This document shows positions 1-8,624 of a DNA stretch of 32,855 nucleotides, piece by piece. A model generated the notes under the pieces. That model was not told the origin of the DNA. It searched no databases and was given only the letters and a program-made list of their open reading frames with translations. The DNA comes from Rhodospirillales bacterium (GTDB taxonomy: Bacteria > Pseudomonadota > Alphaproteobacteria > Rhodospirillales > Casp-alpha2). The stretch covers positions 1 through 32,855 of the forward strand of contig JAJFIJ010000242.1 of the NCBI GenBank assembly GCA_021775105.1. The letters are read 5' to 3'. Numbering within the stretch: position 1 is the first letter of the stretch; every line of letters starts with the position of its first letter. The position numbers were made by a program, and so were the translations under genes.

Positions 1-305
1 TGCGCACCGGCAAGACCGGCATCAAGCTGACCTGCGTGAATGGCGTTCATGTTGGCGACGGAAGCGTTGGTTGAAACGGCGATGGCAACAAGACCCGGAA
101 CGCCGCAGGTTCCACCCTTGTCGCAGGAACGAGAGCCCGGCGGGCTGGAGATGGCGTTAGCGATCAAGCCACCGATTGGAAAGTAGGTGCCACCGGCGCC
201 GCCGGTGCCAATGCGCCAGAATTTCATTTCCTGTGCCTGGGCTGCGGTGCCTGCAAGCATGGCACCAACCAAGGCAGTCATAAACAGTTTTCCTGTAAAC
301 TTCAT
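1..305 (-). CDS. TAXI family TRAP transporter solute-binding protein (partial, C-terminus off the window)
   Basis: This is the N-terminal 101 codons of a periplasmic receptor; the rest lies beyond base 1. A Sec signal peptide covers about residues 1-24 (basic start, hydrophobic core, A-Q-A before the cut). The mature protein opens with the glycine-rich RIGTGGAGGTYFPIGG stretch, followed by IANAIS, typical of TAXI-type TRAP receptors. That family delivers small organic acids or amino acids to a fused DctQM permease, which would be expected further left. The start ATG at 305 has a good GGGAGGA site just upstream. The gene is divergent from the LysR regulator at 498, and a putative operator lies between them. 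The substrate cannot be told from this fragment. Pairing with the amine/amino-acid oxidase at 1415-2692 hints at an amino acid or amine. Confidence 0.88.
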   Translation of the reverse strand, partial: MKFTGKLFMTALVGAMLAGTAAQAQEMKFWRIGTGGAGGTYFPIGGLIANAISSPPGSRSCDKGGTCGVPGLVAIAVSTNASVANMNAIHAGQLDAGLAGA

Positions 306-418
306 GGAGATCCTCCCTCTATTATAAAACATCCCGAACGGACCGGACCACCCGGACCCCACGGACAACACGTGCATGATATTTAAGAGGAAGGATGGTA
401 AGAGAACAATATATAAAA

Positions 419-441
419 GCAAATTATAAATATTTTTATAT
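419..441. promoter_or_regulatory. Putative LysR operator, AT-rich imperfect palindrome (site 1)
   Basis: This 23-base AT-rich site begins GCAAATTA, has AAATATTT at its centre and ends in TA-rich sequence. It matches a second site at 2750-2772 in 19 of 23 positions. It lies 57 bases before the LysR start and about 115 bases before the TAXI receptor start, in a divergent intergenic region. The dyad with a T-N11-A-like core is the form LysR regulators usually bind. The repeat is seen directly; its binding by the adjacent regulator is inferred. Confidence 0.5.
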
Positions 442-497
442 CGATAGTTTTTGTTTATATACTAAAATGGCGTCAATTATGTAATCAGGTGCCAATT

Positions 498-1418
498 ATG
501 AATCTGAAACAACTTCATGCTTTTCGCGAGGTGATGCGGACAGGGTCGGTGTCGGAAGCCGCCCGTAACCTTTACCGGACCCAACCGGCGATCAGCGCCA
601 TGATCAGCTCGCTGGAAAAGGATTTGGGCTACCAGTTGTTTTCCCGTCATGGGGGCCGACTTCACCCGGTGCCGGAAGCGCATTATCTATATGAGGAAGC
701 GGGGGAAGTGCTGGCCCGCCTTGACGCCGTAGAGCAGACTTTGAAAAGTGTGCGCGATCTTGAGCGCGGCGTCATTCGCATTGTCGCCATGCCCGGTCCG
801 TCAGCCTTTCTGCTACCCAATTTGATCAGTAATTTTGTTGACGGTCGTGATGAGGTCAAAGTCACCCTGATTACCCGCAATTCCCGTCAGGTCCAGCAAC
901 TGGTATCTGTGCAGCAATATGATATGGGACTGGGCGACCTTGGTGTCGTTGGCTCAATCAAATCACCACTTGTTGATTATGATGTGATTCAGCTGGAATG
1001 TGTATGTGCACTGGCAGCTGATGATCCGCTGGCCGAAAAAAGCGAAATCACGGCCGAGGATCTGGATGGCAAACCCATGGCGACGCTGTTTGCTGATCAC
1101 CCGAGCTATATTCAAACCAAGGCGGCGTTCGATGAAATGCGTGTAACGTTCACACAGCGTTTCGAGACACAATATTTTATCCCGCTGCTGACGTTTGTTG
1201 AACGTGGCCTGGCCTACGCCGTCGTCGACCCCTGGAGTGCCGAAAGCTACAATATCTACCATCCGACAGACCCATGCGTGGTCTTCCGCCCCTTCAGGCC
1301 AACGGTCCTGTTCACCGCAGCGATCATGACGCCGGCCCATAAACCGCTGTCGAATATTGCCAGCGCCTTTGCCGAGGCGTTCCGTAAGGAAATCCGCAGG
1401 ATCAGTGAAGTCCGCTAG
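498..1418 (+). CDS. LysR family transcriptional regulator
   Basis: A 306-residue regulator of usual LysR length. The winged helix-turn-helix fills residues 1-60 (MNLKQLHAFREVMRTGSVSEA, then the TQPAISAMISSLE recognition helix and the LGYQLFSR wing). An effector-binding domain covers about 90-295. The ATG at 498 matches the canonical family start; a GTG at 489 would add only three residues. The gene is divergent from the TAXI receptor and convergent with the FAD oxidoreductase. The two stop codons overlap in one CTAG at 1415-1418. Twin palindromes at 419-441 and 2750-2772 sit before both flanking transport and oxidation genes, so this protein probably controls them. The effector is unknown. 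Confidence 0.93.
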   Translation: MNLKQLHAFREVMRTGSVSEAARNLYRTQPAISAMISSLEKDLGYQLFSRHGGRLHPVPEAHYLYEEAGEVLARLDAVEQTLKSVRDLERGVIRIVAMPGPSAFLLPNLISNFVDGRDEVKVTLITRNSRQVQQLVSVQQYDMGLGDLGVVGSIKSPLVDYDVIQLECVCALAADDPLAEKSEITAEDLDGKPMATLFADHPSYIQTKAAFDEMRVTFTQRFETQYFIPLLTFVERGLAYAVVDPWSAESYNIYHPTDPCVVFRPFRPTVLFTAAIMTPAHKPLSNIASAFAEAFRKEIRRISEVR

Positions 1419-2692
1419 ATATTGAAGACATCACGCATCTTGTACCAGAACACCGCACCCGGTACGAACCAGGGGTTGCCATTATAAAAGGGAATGGGCC
1501 GGAACCGTTGCCCTTCAAAGGCCGTTTCCCCGGCCGGATCGCCGAGTATCTGTAATGCCGCCTTGCGCCCGAACCAGCGCGCCCAGACAACGCCGGAGCC
1601 GCAAAACCCGATCGGGTAGTAAATACCATCCTTGACCACGAATTGCGGCAAGTGATCGAGGTTCATCGCCACATACCCCCACCAGATATGACTAAGCCCG
1701 ACATTTTCCAGTTCGGGGAAGATGCGCACCATTTTTTGTTGCAATTGGCGGTGACTGACCGGGCCATCAACGTTCAGCGCACCCGACGTCCGTCCGCCAA
1801 ACAGAATCCGTGTGCCATCCGGCGAAGGACGGAAATAATGGTGGATGTGATTGGTGTCGCCGAGCATCCGTTTTTTTGGCACAAGCTGTTTCATCAAATC
1901 GGCGGGTAGCGGTTCGGTTGCGATCATCAGGCTGGGGACCGGAACAACGCGGCGGCGAATCCACGGCGTTGCACCGTCTGTATAACCGTTCGTGCAGACG
2001 ATCACATTTCTGGTTTTGACAACACCGCGCGCGGTCGTGACATCAAAATTGCCAGCCTCTCCACGAATTCCCTGAACAGCGGTGTGGGGGTGAACCGTCA
2101 CACCTGCTTCCAGTGCGCGCTCCAGTATGCCCTGATGCAGCAGCGCCGGATGAACACCTGCAATGTCATTGCGGATAACGCCACCGTGGTAAAAATCAGA
2201 GCCGATTTCGCTGCGTTGTTCGGACTTTGGCACAGCATAGGTGTCGAGGCCAAAGTGTTCGCGTAACAGGTCGCTGTTGCGTGCCAGTCTGTCGTAATGC
2301 TCAGCGCGGGTGGCACCAGTGAAACGACCGACCGGTGAATAATGACAATTGATATTTTCGTCGTTGACGAACCGGTCAAGATCTTCGCGCGCCGCGACGC
2401 CTTCGCCGTAAAGCGCCTTTGCCCGCGGCAATCCCAATGTCCGGATCATTTCACCAAACCCGATACGTAAATTGCCACTGCCGATACCACCACTTCTGGA
2501 TGAAGCGCCTTCACCGGCGCGACTCTTGTCGAACACCTGAACCGAGCGTCCGGCTCGAACCAGTTCAAGAGCCGCAGACAGTCCGGTGTATCCGGCCCCG
2601 ACGACGACCACGTCAGAAGCATCGTCGACTGCACGTTCAGGAAGTTCAGGTCTTGGGGCTTCTTCCCACCAGTAAGGTGTATATACAGTCAT
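1415..2692 (-). CDS. FAD-dependent amine/amino-acid oxidoreductase (DAO family, PuuB-like)
   Basis: A 425-residue flavoprotein of the D-amino acid oxidase family. The Rossmann FAD motif VVVGAGYTGLSAALELVRAG is at about residues 29-48 with an acidic F-D at the strand end. It is followed by the GASSRSGGIGSGN segment typical of gamma-glutamylputrescine oxidase and glycine oxidase relatives. Near the C-terminus, IGFCGSGV is the second flavin-contact region. There is no signal peptide, so the enzyme is cytoplasmic. It would oxidise a primary or secondary amine or amino acid to an imine with release of hydrogen peroxide. A TRAP receptor and a LysR regulator lie next door, which suggests an uptake-and-oxidation module. 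A palindrome lies 58 bases upstream of its start. The exact substrate is not readable. Confidence 0.88.
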   Translation of the reverse strand: MTVYTPYWWEEAPRPELPERAVDDASDVVVVGAGYTGLSAALELVRAGRSVQVFDKSRAGEGASSRSGGIGSGNLRIGFGEMIRTLGLPRAKALYGEGVAAREDLDRFVNDENINCHYSPVGRFTGATRAEHYDRLARNSDLLREHFGLDTYAVPKSEQRSEIGSDFYHGGVIRNDIAGVHPALLHQGILERALEAGVTVHPHTAVQGIRGEAGNFDVTTARGVVKTRNVIVCTNGYTDGATPWIRRRVVPVPSLMIATEPLPADLMKQLVPKKRMLGDTNHIHHYFRPSPDGTRILFGGRTSGALNVDGPVSHRQLQQKMVRIFPELENVGLSHIWWGYVAMNLDHLPQFVVKDGIYYPIGFCGSGVVWARWFGRKAALQILGDPAGETAFEGQRFRPIPFYNGNPWFVPGAVFWYKMRDVFNI

Positions 2693-2749
2693 ACCAAATT
2701 TACTCTTTTTCTACTCAATATGCTGATTGTAGGTGTCAGGTCTATAACT

Positions 2750-2772
2750 GCAAATTACAAATATTTGTAATT
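2750..2772. promoter_or_regulatory. Putative LysR operator, containing a 20-base perfect palindrome (site 2)
   Basis: Bases 2753-2772 form a perfect dyad: AATTACAAAT is followed directly by its reverse complement. The surrounding 23 bases match site 1 (419-441) at 19 of 23 positions, with the differences mostly in the right half. The site lies 58 bases upstream of the FAD oxidoreductase start, similar to the 57 bases between site 1 and the LysR start. It is probably the high-affinity copy of an operator for the LysR protein at 498. Confidence 0.55.
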
Positions 2773-2900
2773 CAAAAAGTTCTCTTTATGACAAGATGGT
2801 CGCTGTGTGAATACAAAGGTGTGATATTTACTTGTCAGGCACCCTTCAATTGTTCTCAATAGGGCAGGCCAGTTGTATATTTTTCCCACAAGGGGGAACC

Positions 2901-3281
2901 ATGGACGGTACCGTCACCTCGGAAGAACAGAAAATACTCGATAGTCTGCGCACCAAGTTTGTTGAAAGTGCCAGAGAAAAACTGTCAGGTCTGATAACAG
3001 TTGTCGATGATCTTCGCGTTGACTCTCGCCGGGGGGGGCTGGAATTCTTGCTCAACGAACTTCACACGCTTAAAGGCCTTGGCGGCACGTTCGGGTTTCG
3101 TGATTTCAGCCAGATTGCCGCGCGGCTGGAAAATTATCTGGAAGGGCGAACTGAAGTGACCTCCCACCACCTTGATGAGATCGAAAACTTTATGGCCTGC
3201 CTCAGCAACTGCATTGATCGCGAAAAACCTCCGAGCGTTGCCGAGCTTGACCGAATTCTTTCCGAATTGCCGGTTCGTTAG
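2901..3281 (+). CDS. Hpt domain-containing phosphotransfer protein
   Basis: A 126-residue single-domain histidine phosphotransfer protein. The phosphorylation motif LNELHTLKGLGGTFGF places the active histidine at about residue 55, in the H-x-x-K-G form of the family. Helices before and after fit a four-helix bundle. The ATG at 2901 has a strong AGGGGGA site seven bases upstream; an upstream in-frame start at 2832 lacks one. Such proteins relay phosphate between hybrid kinases and response regulators. No receiver-domain protein is encoded here, and the nearest kinase (6702-8615) lacks a receiver, so the partners must lie elsewhere. The isopropylmalate-dehydrogenase-like gene follows after about 80 bases on the same strand. 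Confidence 0.87.
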   Translation: MDGTVTSEEQKILDSLRTKFVESAREKLSGLITVVDDLRVDSRRGGLEFLLNELHTLKGLGGTFGFRDFSQIAARLENYLEGRTEVTSHHLDEIENFMACLSNCIDREKPPSVAELDRILSELPVR

Positions 3282-3362
3282 CCAACCTTCCAAAAGAGTG
3301 ATATCAGGACCCGTGTTACATGCGCTTATGTCATGCGCGACCATTTCGCAAGGACAGGAAAA

Positions 3363-4463
3363 ATGTCATTAACATCCTTTAACATCGCTGTTTTGCCGGG
3401 CGACGGTATCGGCCCGGAAATCGTGCCCCCCTGTCTGGAATTGCTGGCAGTCGCGACGGAGCGCGTCGGCGGGTTCACGCTCGAGTTCGAAATTTTGCCT
3501 GCCGGTGCCGCATGCTATCGTGATTCCGGTGACTCTTTTCCGGCAGCCTCGCGTGAAAAAACCAAAACCGCAGATGCCATATTACTTGCGGCGATGGGTT
3601 TGCCGGATGTGCGCTATCCTGACGGCACTGAAATATCGCCACAGATTGAACTGCGATTTGATCTCGGTCTGTATGCTGGTGTGCGCCCGGTCAGAAGCCT
3701 GCCCGGTGTGCCGACGCCACTCGCCGACCCGCGTGCCAGCCAACTGGATTTCGTTATTATTCGTGAATCCATAGAAGGCCTGTTTGCCTCTCATGGCAAA
3801 GGCACGGTGGAAAATGATCAGGTCGCAAAAGAGACTTTGGTAATCACGCGTGAGGTATCTGAAAAACTGTTCGATTTTTCTTATCGGCTGGCCGAACGGC
3901 GCATACAGCAGGGACGGGGCGGTAAATTGACTTGCGTTGACAAGGCCAATGTTTTTTCTGCCTTTGCCTTTTTCCGAAAAATTTTTGATGAACGCGCGGA
4001 GTTTTTCCCGGATGTCGAAACGGACCACGCCTATATTGATGCAACGGCGCTGAATATGGCCCGCAATCCGTGGAACTTTGATGTTCTGGTGACCGAAAAT
4101 ATGTTTGGCGATATTCTGTCTGATTTGGGGGCCGCTCTGATTGGCGGGATGGGCATGGCCCCTTCTGCTGATATCGGAGACCATCATGCGGTCTTTCAAC
4201 CGTGCCACGGAAGTGCGCCGGATATCGCCGGGCAAGGCACGGCAAACCCCACGGCAATGTTCCTGTCGGCGGCGATGATGCTGGATTGGCTCGGCCAACG
4301 GCACAGTGACGAAAACTGCAGCCGTGCCGCCGACCTGATCACACGGGCGGTAGATGCGGCATTTGCTGCGGGTGGACTTGTCCCGTGTGAATTGGGAGGA
4401 GATGCCGGAACTCAGGATGTTTTCAGGACGGTCCTGAACCAGCTTGGCACACTGGAAATCTAG
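3363..4463 (+). CDS. Isocitrate/isopropylmalate dehydrogenase family protein
   Basis: A 366-residue beta-hydroxyacid oxidative decarboxylase. It has the N-terminal [11 protein letters not shown] motif, the [10 protein letters not shown] substrate loop, a VDKANVF segment with the catalytic lysine, and the metal-binding aspartates in [20 protein letters not shown]. The coenzyme region [17 protein letters not shown] is typical of NAD-dependent members. The family oxidises a 2-hydroxyacid with decarboxylation. The E-S-I-E-G loop is neither the usual LeuB nor the usual Icd sequence, and no leuC or leuD lies nearby. I therefore call a paralogue of unknown substrate rather than leuB; tartrate, malate or another branched hydroxyacid are possible. 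The ATG at 3363 follows an AAGGACAGG site; an upstream ATG at 3333 does not. A small exported protein follows after nine bases. Confidence 0.88.
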   Translation: MSLTSFNIAVLPGDGIGPEIVPPCLELLAVATERVGGFTLEFEILPAGAACYRDSGDSFPAASREKTKTADAILLAAMGLPDVRYPDGTEISPQIELRFDLGLYAGVRPVRSLPGVPTPLADPRASQLDFVIIRESIEGLFASHGKGTVENDQVAKETLVITREVSEKLFDFSYRLAERRIQQGRGGKLTCVDKANVFSAFAFFRKIFDERAEFFPDVETDHAYIDATALNMARNPWNFDVLVTENMFGDILSDLGAALIGGMGMAPSADIGDHHAVFQPCHGSAPDIAGQGTANPTAMFLSAAMMLDWLGQRHSDENCSRAADLITRAVDAAFAAGGLVPCELGGDAGTQDVFRTVLNQLGTLEI

Positions 4464-4472
4464 GAGCGGGCG

Positions 4473-4682
4473 GTGAAAATGCGGTTATTGTGTATCGTTA
4501 CCCTGATGTTTATCGCCGTGCCGTTGATTGTTCAGGCGGCAGATAAACCATCGGCCCGGGAGATCGAAATCTGCTTGCAGGCCATTCGCGACCTGACAGG
4601 CGGCAAGCCGCCCAAAAGTGCAATCACGCTCTGTCAGCAAGGCAAGCTGGACGCGGCAATCGAAAAAGCCATGTCAGGTTGA
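4473..4682 (+). CDS. Small exported protein of unknown function
   Basis: A 69-residue protein starting at GTG 4473, only nine bases after the dehydrogenase stop, with GGAG overlapping that stop codon as ribosome site. Residues 1-22 form a clear Sec signal peptide (KMR, hydrophobic core, V-Q-A-A). The mature part of about 47 residues has two cysteines (EICLQ and TLCQQ), which could form one disulfide between two helices. I do not recognise the family. Coupling to the dehydrogenase suggests co-transcription, though a periplasmic partner for a cytoplasmic enzyme is not obvious. An alternative ATG at 4479 would remove two residues. Confidence 0.68.
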   Translation: MKMRLLCIVTLMFIAVPLIVQAADKPSAREIEICLQAIRDLTGGKPPKSAITLCQQGKLDAAIEKAMSG

Positions 4683-4688
4683 CTTGCC

Positions 4689-5009
4689 TCAGGTCTCAGG
4701 TCGCCCGCTGGCGAGATCATAGTCCCGGAAAACGTTGGCCACACGAATGCGATAATCTGCAAAAATGCCGCTCCGCCCTTCTGCTTGTGCACTGTTGTGG
4801 CGATCATGACAAAACCAGTTTTCAATCGCCTGCTCGTCTTGCCAGAATGACAGGGACAGGTACTTTCCGTCGTCTGCCAGGCTTTGAAACCGTTCAACGG
4901 ATATAAACCCCTCGATCTTCTCCAACTCGCTTTTCAGTTGCCCGGCCAGTTCAAAATAGCGCTCGGCCCGGCCTTCGGCGGGACGAACTTCAAACATTAC
5001 AGCGATCAT
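4689..5009 (-). CDS. Antibiotic biosynthesis monooxygenase (ABM) domain protein
   Basis: A 106-residue single-domain protein with the ferredoxin-like dimeric alpha/beta-barrel pattern. MIAVMFEVRPAEGR forms the first strand. The IEGFISVERFQS strand, the YLSLSFWQDEQAIENWF segment and a C-terminal RIRVANVFRDYD strand follow. ABM proteins include cofactor-free quinol and heme monooxygenases as well as many uncharacterised stress proteins, so the reaction is open. The ATG at 5009 has an AAGGGA site about nine bases upstream; an in-frame ATG at 5048 lacks one. It converges with the small exported protein (seven bases between stop codons) and is divergent from the serine deaminase. Confidence 0.82.
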   Translation of the reverse strand: MIAVMFEVRPAEGRAERYFELAGQLKSELEKIEGFISVERFQSLADDGKYLSLSFWQDEQAIENWFCHDRHNSAQAEGRSGIFADYRIRVANVFRDYDLASGRPET

Positions 5010-5126
5010 CAGACAGTATCCCTTGTTCGATTGGCGTGGTTTTGACATTTATAGTCGTCTTGGTGCAGGTCAGGCGAGTGCCAATGATAAATATTTCCGG
5101 CAGGAAACCGGATGAGGAGGGTGGCT

Positions 5127-6509
5127 GTGACTTACAGTGTATTTGACATGTTCAAGATTGGCATCGGACCGTCCAGTTCACATACCGTCGGGCCGATGGT
5201 CGCCGCCGGTCGGTTTGTCGAATATCTTGCAGAGGATGATTTGCTGGAACAAACCGTGCGGGTTTGTGTCAGACTCTATGGGTCGTTGGCATTTACGGCC
5301 AAGGGGCATGGCTCGGATACCGCCCTTCTACTCGGGCTCGCAGGCGAACTGCCGGACCAGATTGATCCAGATTTTGTTGAAAATATTCTGTCGGGTGTCC
5401 GCAGGGAAAAGTCATTGAAGCTTGGTGGCCGCCGACAGGTATCATTTGATGAGACCGCGGATATTGTTCTGGATTATGGTGAACCGTTGCCCGGACATTC
5501 GAACGGTATGCGATTTCTCGCCTATTCCGATACCGGAGGTGAACTGGCCAACCACATTTATTATTCAATCGGAGGCGGGTTCGTTGCCGACGATGAGGAA
5601 CTGGCATCACCGGTCGATGTTCGCGAAGTGGCGGCAGATTTACCCTACGCCTTCCATACGGCGGGTGAATTGTTGCGCCTTGGACGGAATTCAGGGTTAC
5701 GTATCGATGAATTGATGATGGCGAATGAAGCATCATTGCAGGGGTCGGATCAGGTCGAGGCGGGTCTCGACAAGTTGTGGGACGTCATGCGGGCCTGTAT
5801 GGACAGGGGCATGAGTTCGGGTGGTGTGCTGCCGGGGGGTCTGAAGGTGCGTCGTCGTGCCCGGAGAATTCACGCCGAGCTTTTGGCAAACCAGCGCAAG
5901 AACGCCCGCTTGCCTCATGAATGCATGGACTGGATCAGTCTGTATGCAATTGCCGTAAACGAAGAGAATGCATCGGGTGGACGCATTGTTACGGCACCAA
6001 CCAATGGTGCCGCCGGCGTCATCCCGGCGGTAATCCGCTATTATCTTGAGTTCTGTCCGGGTGCAGATCAGGCAGGCGTGCGCATTTTTCTTCTGGTTGC
6101 AGCGGCCATCGGTTCATTGATCAAGACCAATGCGTCCATATCCGGCGCGGAAGCGGGGTGTCAGGGTGAGGTTGGTTCAGCCTGCGCAATGGCGGCTGCC
6201 GGTTTGGCAGCGGCGCTCGGCGGTGCCAACGAACAGGTCGAAAATGCGGCGGAAATCGGACTTGAACACCACCTTGGCATGACCTGTGATCCGGTTGGCG
6301 GGCTCGTGCAGGTGCCGTGTATCGAACGCAACGCGATGGGAGCAGTCAAGGCGATTAACGCCGCCTCGCTTGCGTTAATGGGAGACGGTGAACACTTCGT
6401 ATCGCTGGACCAGGTGGTGGAGACGATGCGCCAGACCGGTGAAGACATGCAGACAAAATACAAGGAAACCAGTCAAGGTGGACTGGCGGTAAACGTTGTC
6501 GAGTGCTGA
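5127..6509 (+). CDS. sdaA: L-serine ammonia-lyase (L-serine deaminase), iron-sulfur dependent
   Basis: A 460-residue single-chain bacterial L-serine dehydratase, which converts L-serine to pyruvate and ammonia with a [4Fe-4S] cluster. The N-terminal beta domain has the hallmark [20 protein letters not shown]. The alpha domain has [22 protein letters not shown]. Three cluster cysteines are visible in [19 protein letters not shown] and QVPCIERN. The GTG at 5127 is preferred because GAGGAGG ends six bases before it and the family starts directly before SVFD. An ATG at 5112 would add five residues but has that site inside the gene. Length and motifs are normal. No glycine riboswitch or regulator is visible; the gene is divergent from the ABM protein with 117 bases between. 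Confidence 0.95.
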   Translation: MTYSVFDMFKIGIGPSSSHTVGPMVAAGRFVEYLAEDDLLEQTVRVCVRLYGSLAFTAKGHGSDTALLLGLAGELPDQIDPDFVENILSGVRREKSLKLGGRRQVSFDETADIVLDYGEPLPGHSNGMRFLAYSDTGGELANHIYYSIGGGFVADDEELASPVDVREVAADLPYAFHTAGELLRLGRNSGLRIDELMMANEASLQGSDQVEAGLDKLWDVMRACMDRGMSSGGVLPGGLKVRRRARRIHAELLANQRKNARLPHECMDWISLYAIAVNEENASGGRIVTAPTNGAAGVIPAVIRYYLEFCPGADQAGVRIFLLVAAAIGSLIKTNASISGAEAGCQGEVGSACAMAAAGLAAALGGANEQVENAAEIGLEHHLGMTCDPVGGLVQVPCIERNAMGAVKAINAASLALMGDGEHFVSLDQVVETMRQTGEDMQTKYKETSQGGLAVNVVEC

Positions 6510-6701
6510 GCATCGATACTGCCCGGAAACCGCCGGAAATCTGATTGCTACCCCGTCACCGGAAGTCCTTAAAAATTTGATGCAGAAGTGTTGACCGGCT
6601 TCGCCCACGCCCAAGCTCGACAAATGGCATGAGCATCGTATGATAATTAAAATGCCAACAAAAAGCGGGTTTTAACGGGGAACTTCCGGGACAAAAATGG
6701 G

Positions 6702-8615
6702 ATGAACGTTAAGCAACGCGACATCAATATCCCGATGAAAGAAAAGATTGCATTTCGTCAGGCACGTATGATCGTGCTGGCGGCGGTTGTGCTCGGCATT
6801 GTATTTGGTCTCGTGCAGATCGTTCTGGATTATCAAAATCAGAAAAGCGATCTGTCGGTTATTGCCCGGCAGGTGATCAACACCATGCGCCAACCGGCCA
6901 GTGCGGCGGCGTTCGAATATGATGACGCCCTGGCCGAAGAAGTTGCCGACGGATTGTTCGAATACCAGCCGATTGTCGGCGTTCAGGTGATTGATGACAC
7001 CGGCAGCATTCTGGTCGACCTTAAACGCGATACCACAAACATCGGGCATTCGAAGCTTGCTGAAGCCCTGTTCGGCGGTCAGATCAAACATACGGTTGAA
7101 CTGAATAATCTCAAGACTGTTCAAAAAGCTGTCGGCCAGATGGTGGTGTTGATTGATCCGACAACTACGGCCGCTGCATTTATTGACAGGGCGATTGTTA
7201 TTCTGACCACAGGGATCGTCCGGAATGCAATCCTTGCCGGGGTTCTGCTCGCAATTATCTACTATATGATGACAAGCCCGCTACTCAGCGTCATCCGCCA
7301 GATCGCAAATATTGATCCGGAAAACCCAGATCAGGCACCGCTTGTTTCACCATCCGGTCATGAGCGCGATGAATTCAGGGTATTGACAGATTCGACCAAT
7401 CATATCTTGCAGGCGATTGCCGGCAATCTGAAAACCCGGCGTCAGGCTGAAGAAGAACTCTTGCGACAAAAGCAGCTCATTGAAATCACCATTGAAAATA
7501 TGGAACTGGGCATCACCATGGTCGACCAGAATTTGACGTTGACTGCCTGCAATTTCCGGTTTCGCGAAATTTGTGATTTTCCGGAAGACCGTTTCCCCGT
7601 CGGCACATCACTATCTGAATTTTTCCGCTGCGTTGCTGAACGCGGAGAATACGGACCGGGTGATGTCGACGAGCAGGTCGAGGAACGAATGGTGCTGTCA
7701 CGACAGATGGTCGCTCATCATTTCGAACGGACACGGCCGAACGGCGTGATATTGGAAATCCGCGGGCGTCCGCTCATTGATGGCGGTTTTGTTTCTACCT
7801 ACGAAGATATTACTGCGCGTAAACGGTCTGAAACAGCGTTGTTGCGTGCCAAGGAGGAGGCCGAAATTGCCAGCCGCACAAAAACGGATTTTCTGGCCAA
7901 TGTTAGCCATGAACTCCGAACACCACTAAACGGGATCATCGGGTTTTCAGAATTGCTGGAGGAGGAAACCTTCGGACCACTCGGCAACAGCCAATACGAA
8001 GGTTATATAGGTGACATCAAGGGTGCAGGTTATCATTTACTTAATCTGATCAACGATATCCTTGATGTTGCGAAAATTGAAGCAGGGGCGATGTCTGTCA
8101 GCTCCGAACCGGTATCTCTAGATGCAGTCATTCGTTCCAGCGTCAAACTTCTGCGCCGACAGGCGGCCGAAAAATCACAGGCCCTCAGTGTTGAAATTCC
8201 GGAAGGGCTGCCACGCCTCCTCGGTGACCGGATAAGGCTTAGTCAGGTGATCATCAATCTGGTCTCCAATGCCATTAAATTTACACCGTCTGACGGGAAA
8301 ATTACGGTTTCCTCCGGCCTCGACGACGACGGGCTGTTTGTTCAGGTCAGCGATACCGGTATCGGCATTGAACAAAGCCAGATCGAGCGGGTTTTTCAGC
8401 CTTTTCAGCAGATTAGCCAGATTCATGTGCGCAATCATGAGGGCAGTGGCCTGGGTTTGGCTCTGGTCCGCTCATTGGCTGAACTTCATGACGGGTCAGC
8501 TCATATCGAAAGCGAAATCGGCAAGGGAACAACCGTCACCGTCAGGTTCCCTAAATCGCGGCTCAGTGAGAAACCCGATCCACGCATCAAGGTCAATGAA
8601 GCCGCAGCGGAGTGA
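6702..8615 (+). CDS. PAS domain membrane sensor histidine kinase
   Basis: A 637-residue inner-membrane kinase. Transmembrane helix 1 is at about residues 22-43, a periplasmic sensor region at 44-163, and helix 2 at about 164-190. A linker with coiled-coil character (240-262) and a PAS domain (about 262-372) follow. The HisKA domain has the phospho-accepting H403 in NVSHELRTPLN. The ATPase domain shows the N box (NLVSNAIKF), G1 (DTGIGI) and G2 (GSGLGLALV). There is no receiver or Hpt domain and no response regulator next to it, so it is an orphan kinase. The small Hpt protein at 2901 is too far away to assign. About 190 bases without a gene precede it; I see no terminator or regulatory element there. 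Confidence 0.93.
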   Translation: MNVKQRDINIPMKEKIAFRQARMIVLAAVVLGIVFGLVQIVLDYQNQKSDLSVIARQVINTMRQPASAAAFEYDDALAEEVADGLFEYQPIVGVQVIDDTGSILVDLKRDTTNIGHSKLAEALFGGQIKHTVELNNLKTVQKAVGQMVVLIDPTTTAAAFIDRAIVILTTGIVRNAILAGVLLAIIYYMMTSPLLSVIRQIANIDPENPDQAPLVSPSGHERDEFRVLTDSTNHILQAIAGNLKTRRQAEEELLRQKQLIEITIENMELGITMVDQNLTLTACNFRFREICDFPEDRFPVGTSLSEFFRCVAERGEYGPGDVDEQVEERMVLSRQMVAHHFERTRPNGVILEIRGRPLIDGGFVSTYEDITARKRSETALLRAKEEAEIASRTKTDFLANVSHELRTPLNGIIGFSELLEEETFGPLGNSQYEGYIGDIKGAGYHLLNLINDILDVAKIEAGAMSVSSEPVSLDAVIRSSVKLLRRQAAEKSQALSVEIPEGLPRLLGDRIRLSQVIINLVSNAIKFTPSDGKITVSSGLDDDGLFVQVSDTGIGIEQSQIERVFQPFQQISQIHVRNHEGSGLGLALVRSLAELHDGSAHIESEIGKGTTVTVRFPKSRLSEKPDPRIKVNEAAAE

Positions 8616-8624
8616 ACGGCCCGG

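Noticed and set aside
3582-4304. Open minus-strand frame of 240 codons
   Set aside because: It lies wholly antisense to the dehydrogenase gene and has no recognisable protein features.
6510-6701. Spacer between sdaA and the histidine kinase, checked for tRNA, riboswitch and terminator
   Set aside because: Only short inverted repeats (such as GGAA-C-TTCC near 6680) were found; none forms a convincing structure.
6702-8615. Possible phosphorelay between the histidine kinase and the Hpt protein at 2901-3281
   Set aside because: They are 3.4 kb apart with unrelated genes between, and the kinase lacks the receiver domain needed to hand phosphate to an Hpt protein.
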